From the NCBI GenBank assembly GCA_965237485.1, contig CBDEFQ010000004.1:124001-188000 (forward strand): a stretch of DNA of 64,000 nt, read 5' to 3'. Position 1 is the first letter of the stretch, and each line of letters opens with the position of its first letter. The notes below the pieces were generated by a model, which had not been told where the DNA came from, made no database searches, and worked only from the letters and a program-made list of their open reading frames with translations. Shown here one piece after another: positions 62,916 through 64,000 of this stretch. Source of the DNA: JAAELZ01 sp965237485 (GTDB taxonomy: Bacteria; Pseudomonadota; Gammaproteobacteria; Arenicellales; Poriferihabitantaceae). The translations under genes were made by a program, and so were the position numbers.

Positions 62916-63059
62916 GACAACACGGCACTGCTATTTCTGTGATTGTGACTACATCGATAACTTATAATCAGTCGCAATGCATCTTCTCTATTTGATTGCG
63001 ATGACATATAACTTAAATTTAATAACTAACAATTACCTATGAGTGCAACAGGTAACTTC

Positions 63060-64000
63060 TCAATAACCCGTGGCAAAGCTGGCGCGTTCCATAATGATAT
63101 CTGGCAGAGGATCAATATGTTGCTCACCGATACCAAGTCGATGGGTCAGGTAGTGCCAGAACGATATATCCAGTTTTCGGCAGGTCTTTTTCAAACTGGC
63201 AAACGTGTCCCGACACTGCTGGCCAGCATCGCTGCGGGTGGAGCCACTCACTTTTCGTTTTTTCACGTAATCGCGAATGTCTGTTTCACTGCCATTGGTG
63301 TGTAACGGAATATCTGGTCGATCTAGCACCAACAGTCATTCTGCTTTATTCGCATGGATTCGTTTGAGCGTCTGATTTAATGTTTGGTAGCATGTCTGTT
63401 GAGTGAAGATTTCATCGAAACGCTGCTCAAGTATTTTACGTTGGTTCTCGCAACTGTTCCAACAAGAGTGGTTGCGTGGTTTGACAATGATGATATTGAT
63501 AGAGAATATAACTGACCAGACGAGGCCCATAATGTCGCCCTGCCACGGATGTCGGTAACTGGCCTTTGAGCTTTTTATTGTCTGGCGTTACCCAATGCGC
63601 TAAACGATAGCGGGTGGTATGAACCTTGATAAGCAAATCTTGCACTACAAAATCCCGATAGCCTTTAAAGCGAGAACCTTCGGGCACGGACTTCGCTGGT
63701 TCAATAACCCGATTTAGGTCAATTGACAGCCTTGGTGTTTTCTTTGCCTTGTTCGACCCAGCTCGCTGCTTAGGTTTGTCGCTAGAAGATGAACGTTTTG
63801 GCTCTGTTTTCTTATCCATATTACCGCCCTTAACAGTAGGCCGCCTCTTCTGCCCCTTAAGGATATTGATTTCATCTTTAAGCAATGCTATTTCTTCGTC
63901 CTGTTGTTGAACTCGCACCAACAGCTGCTCCACTAGCACCCGCAACATTTTTACTGCGGGGGTTTGTTCTTGTTCAGGAATGTCGGGAATAGAGGGTAGC
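63060..64000 (-). pseudogene. IS66-like transposase, internally deleted, runs off the window
   Basis: The N-terminal part (63948 down to about 63460, still open to the window edge) has the coiled coil LVEQLLVRVQQQDEEIALLK, EGSRFKGYRDFVVQDL and the zinc-ribbon-like region to QPLLLEQLRE. The sequence then jumps to the far C-terminal RKILEQRFDEIFTQQTCYQ (other frame), has TGA at 63336-63338 within NKAE*LLVLDRPDIPLH, and ends SETDIRDYVKKRKVSG then FASLKKTCRKLDISFWHYL. The DDE core is missing. Confidence 0.8.

Overview
The window reads as a stretch of chromosome from a sulfur-oxidising gammaproteobacterium. The main evidence is a complete aprM-aprB-aprA operon (adenylylsulfate reductase with its membrane anchor), together with class II ilvC plus divergent ilvY, an overlapping pdxA-ksgA pair, mtaD-ubiG-gph, msrQ, hspQ and an LpxL-type acyltransferase. 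Lactate dehydrogenase, PEP carboxykinase, class I fumarase, ETF and a GMC oxidoreductase point to organic carbon use as well (mixotrophy; inference). No rRNA, tRNA or CRISPR array was seen.

The genome is heavily loaded with mobile DNA and decaying genes, the pattern expected after a population bottleneck or a recent move to host association (inference). At least seven IS types are present: an IS3 remnant, two copies plus one solo end of an rve-type DDE element, two IS256 copies, an IS91-type element, a truncated ISNCY-type transposase, one intact IS4 element and an IS66-like remnant. Three families of fold-back MITE-like elements also occur. Most transposases and about ten ordinary genes are broken.

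Layout. 1-5 kb: GST, an orphan tungstate-binding protein (tupA), IS3 remnant, Sel1-repeat genes, rve-type IS copy 1. 5-10.3 kb: GC-richer island with the 3' end of a DUF6119/TIGR04141-like gene overlapping a YhaO/YhaN (Mre11/Rad50-like) nuclease-ATPase pair. 10.4-14.3 kb: PIN/Phd toxin-antitoxin, a second Sel1 gene, IS256 copy 1 abutting a MATE-pump fragment. 14.3-27.5 kb: mostly core genes (atl, pdxA, ksgA, ilvY/ilvC, modF, aprMBA, TPR protein) with two copies of one MITE, one of which breaks a dehydrogenase gene. 27.7-29.9 kb: a yefM-yoeB module split by a MITE that was itself split by rve-type IS copy 2. 29.9-33.5 kb: lldD, dsbA-like remnant, pckA, dodecin.

33.6-39.4 kb is a wrecked integron. 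It has an intI 5' end facing right, an attI-like region, and a leftward cassette array with three attC sites. An IS91-type element sits inside the array, IS256 copy 2 cuts intI, and an ISNCY-type transposase fragment cuts the distal cassette. 39.7-51.7 kb: etfBA, LysE, lpxL, fumarase, DUF349, an mltD-like gene with an in-frame amber codon, alkA-like, hspQ, a TAXI receptor remnant, TerC. 51.8-54.9 kb: a third fold-back element, then mtaD-ubiG-gph. 55-57 kb: a 59-codon gene and two broken genes (ArsR, GNAT). 57-61.2 kb: msrQ, LysE, and an overlapping enolase-superfamily/GMC-oxidoreductase pair. 61.2-64 kb: intact IS4 element directly in front of a K+ channel-like gene, and an internally deleted IS66-like transposase running off the end.

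Most worth following up: the DUF6119-YhaO-YhaN cassette (possible defence or DNA-repair system), the disrupted integron, the nested insertion that uncouples yoeB from yefM, and the three fold-back repeat families.
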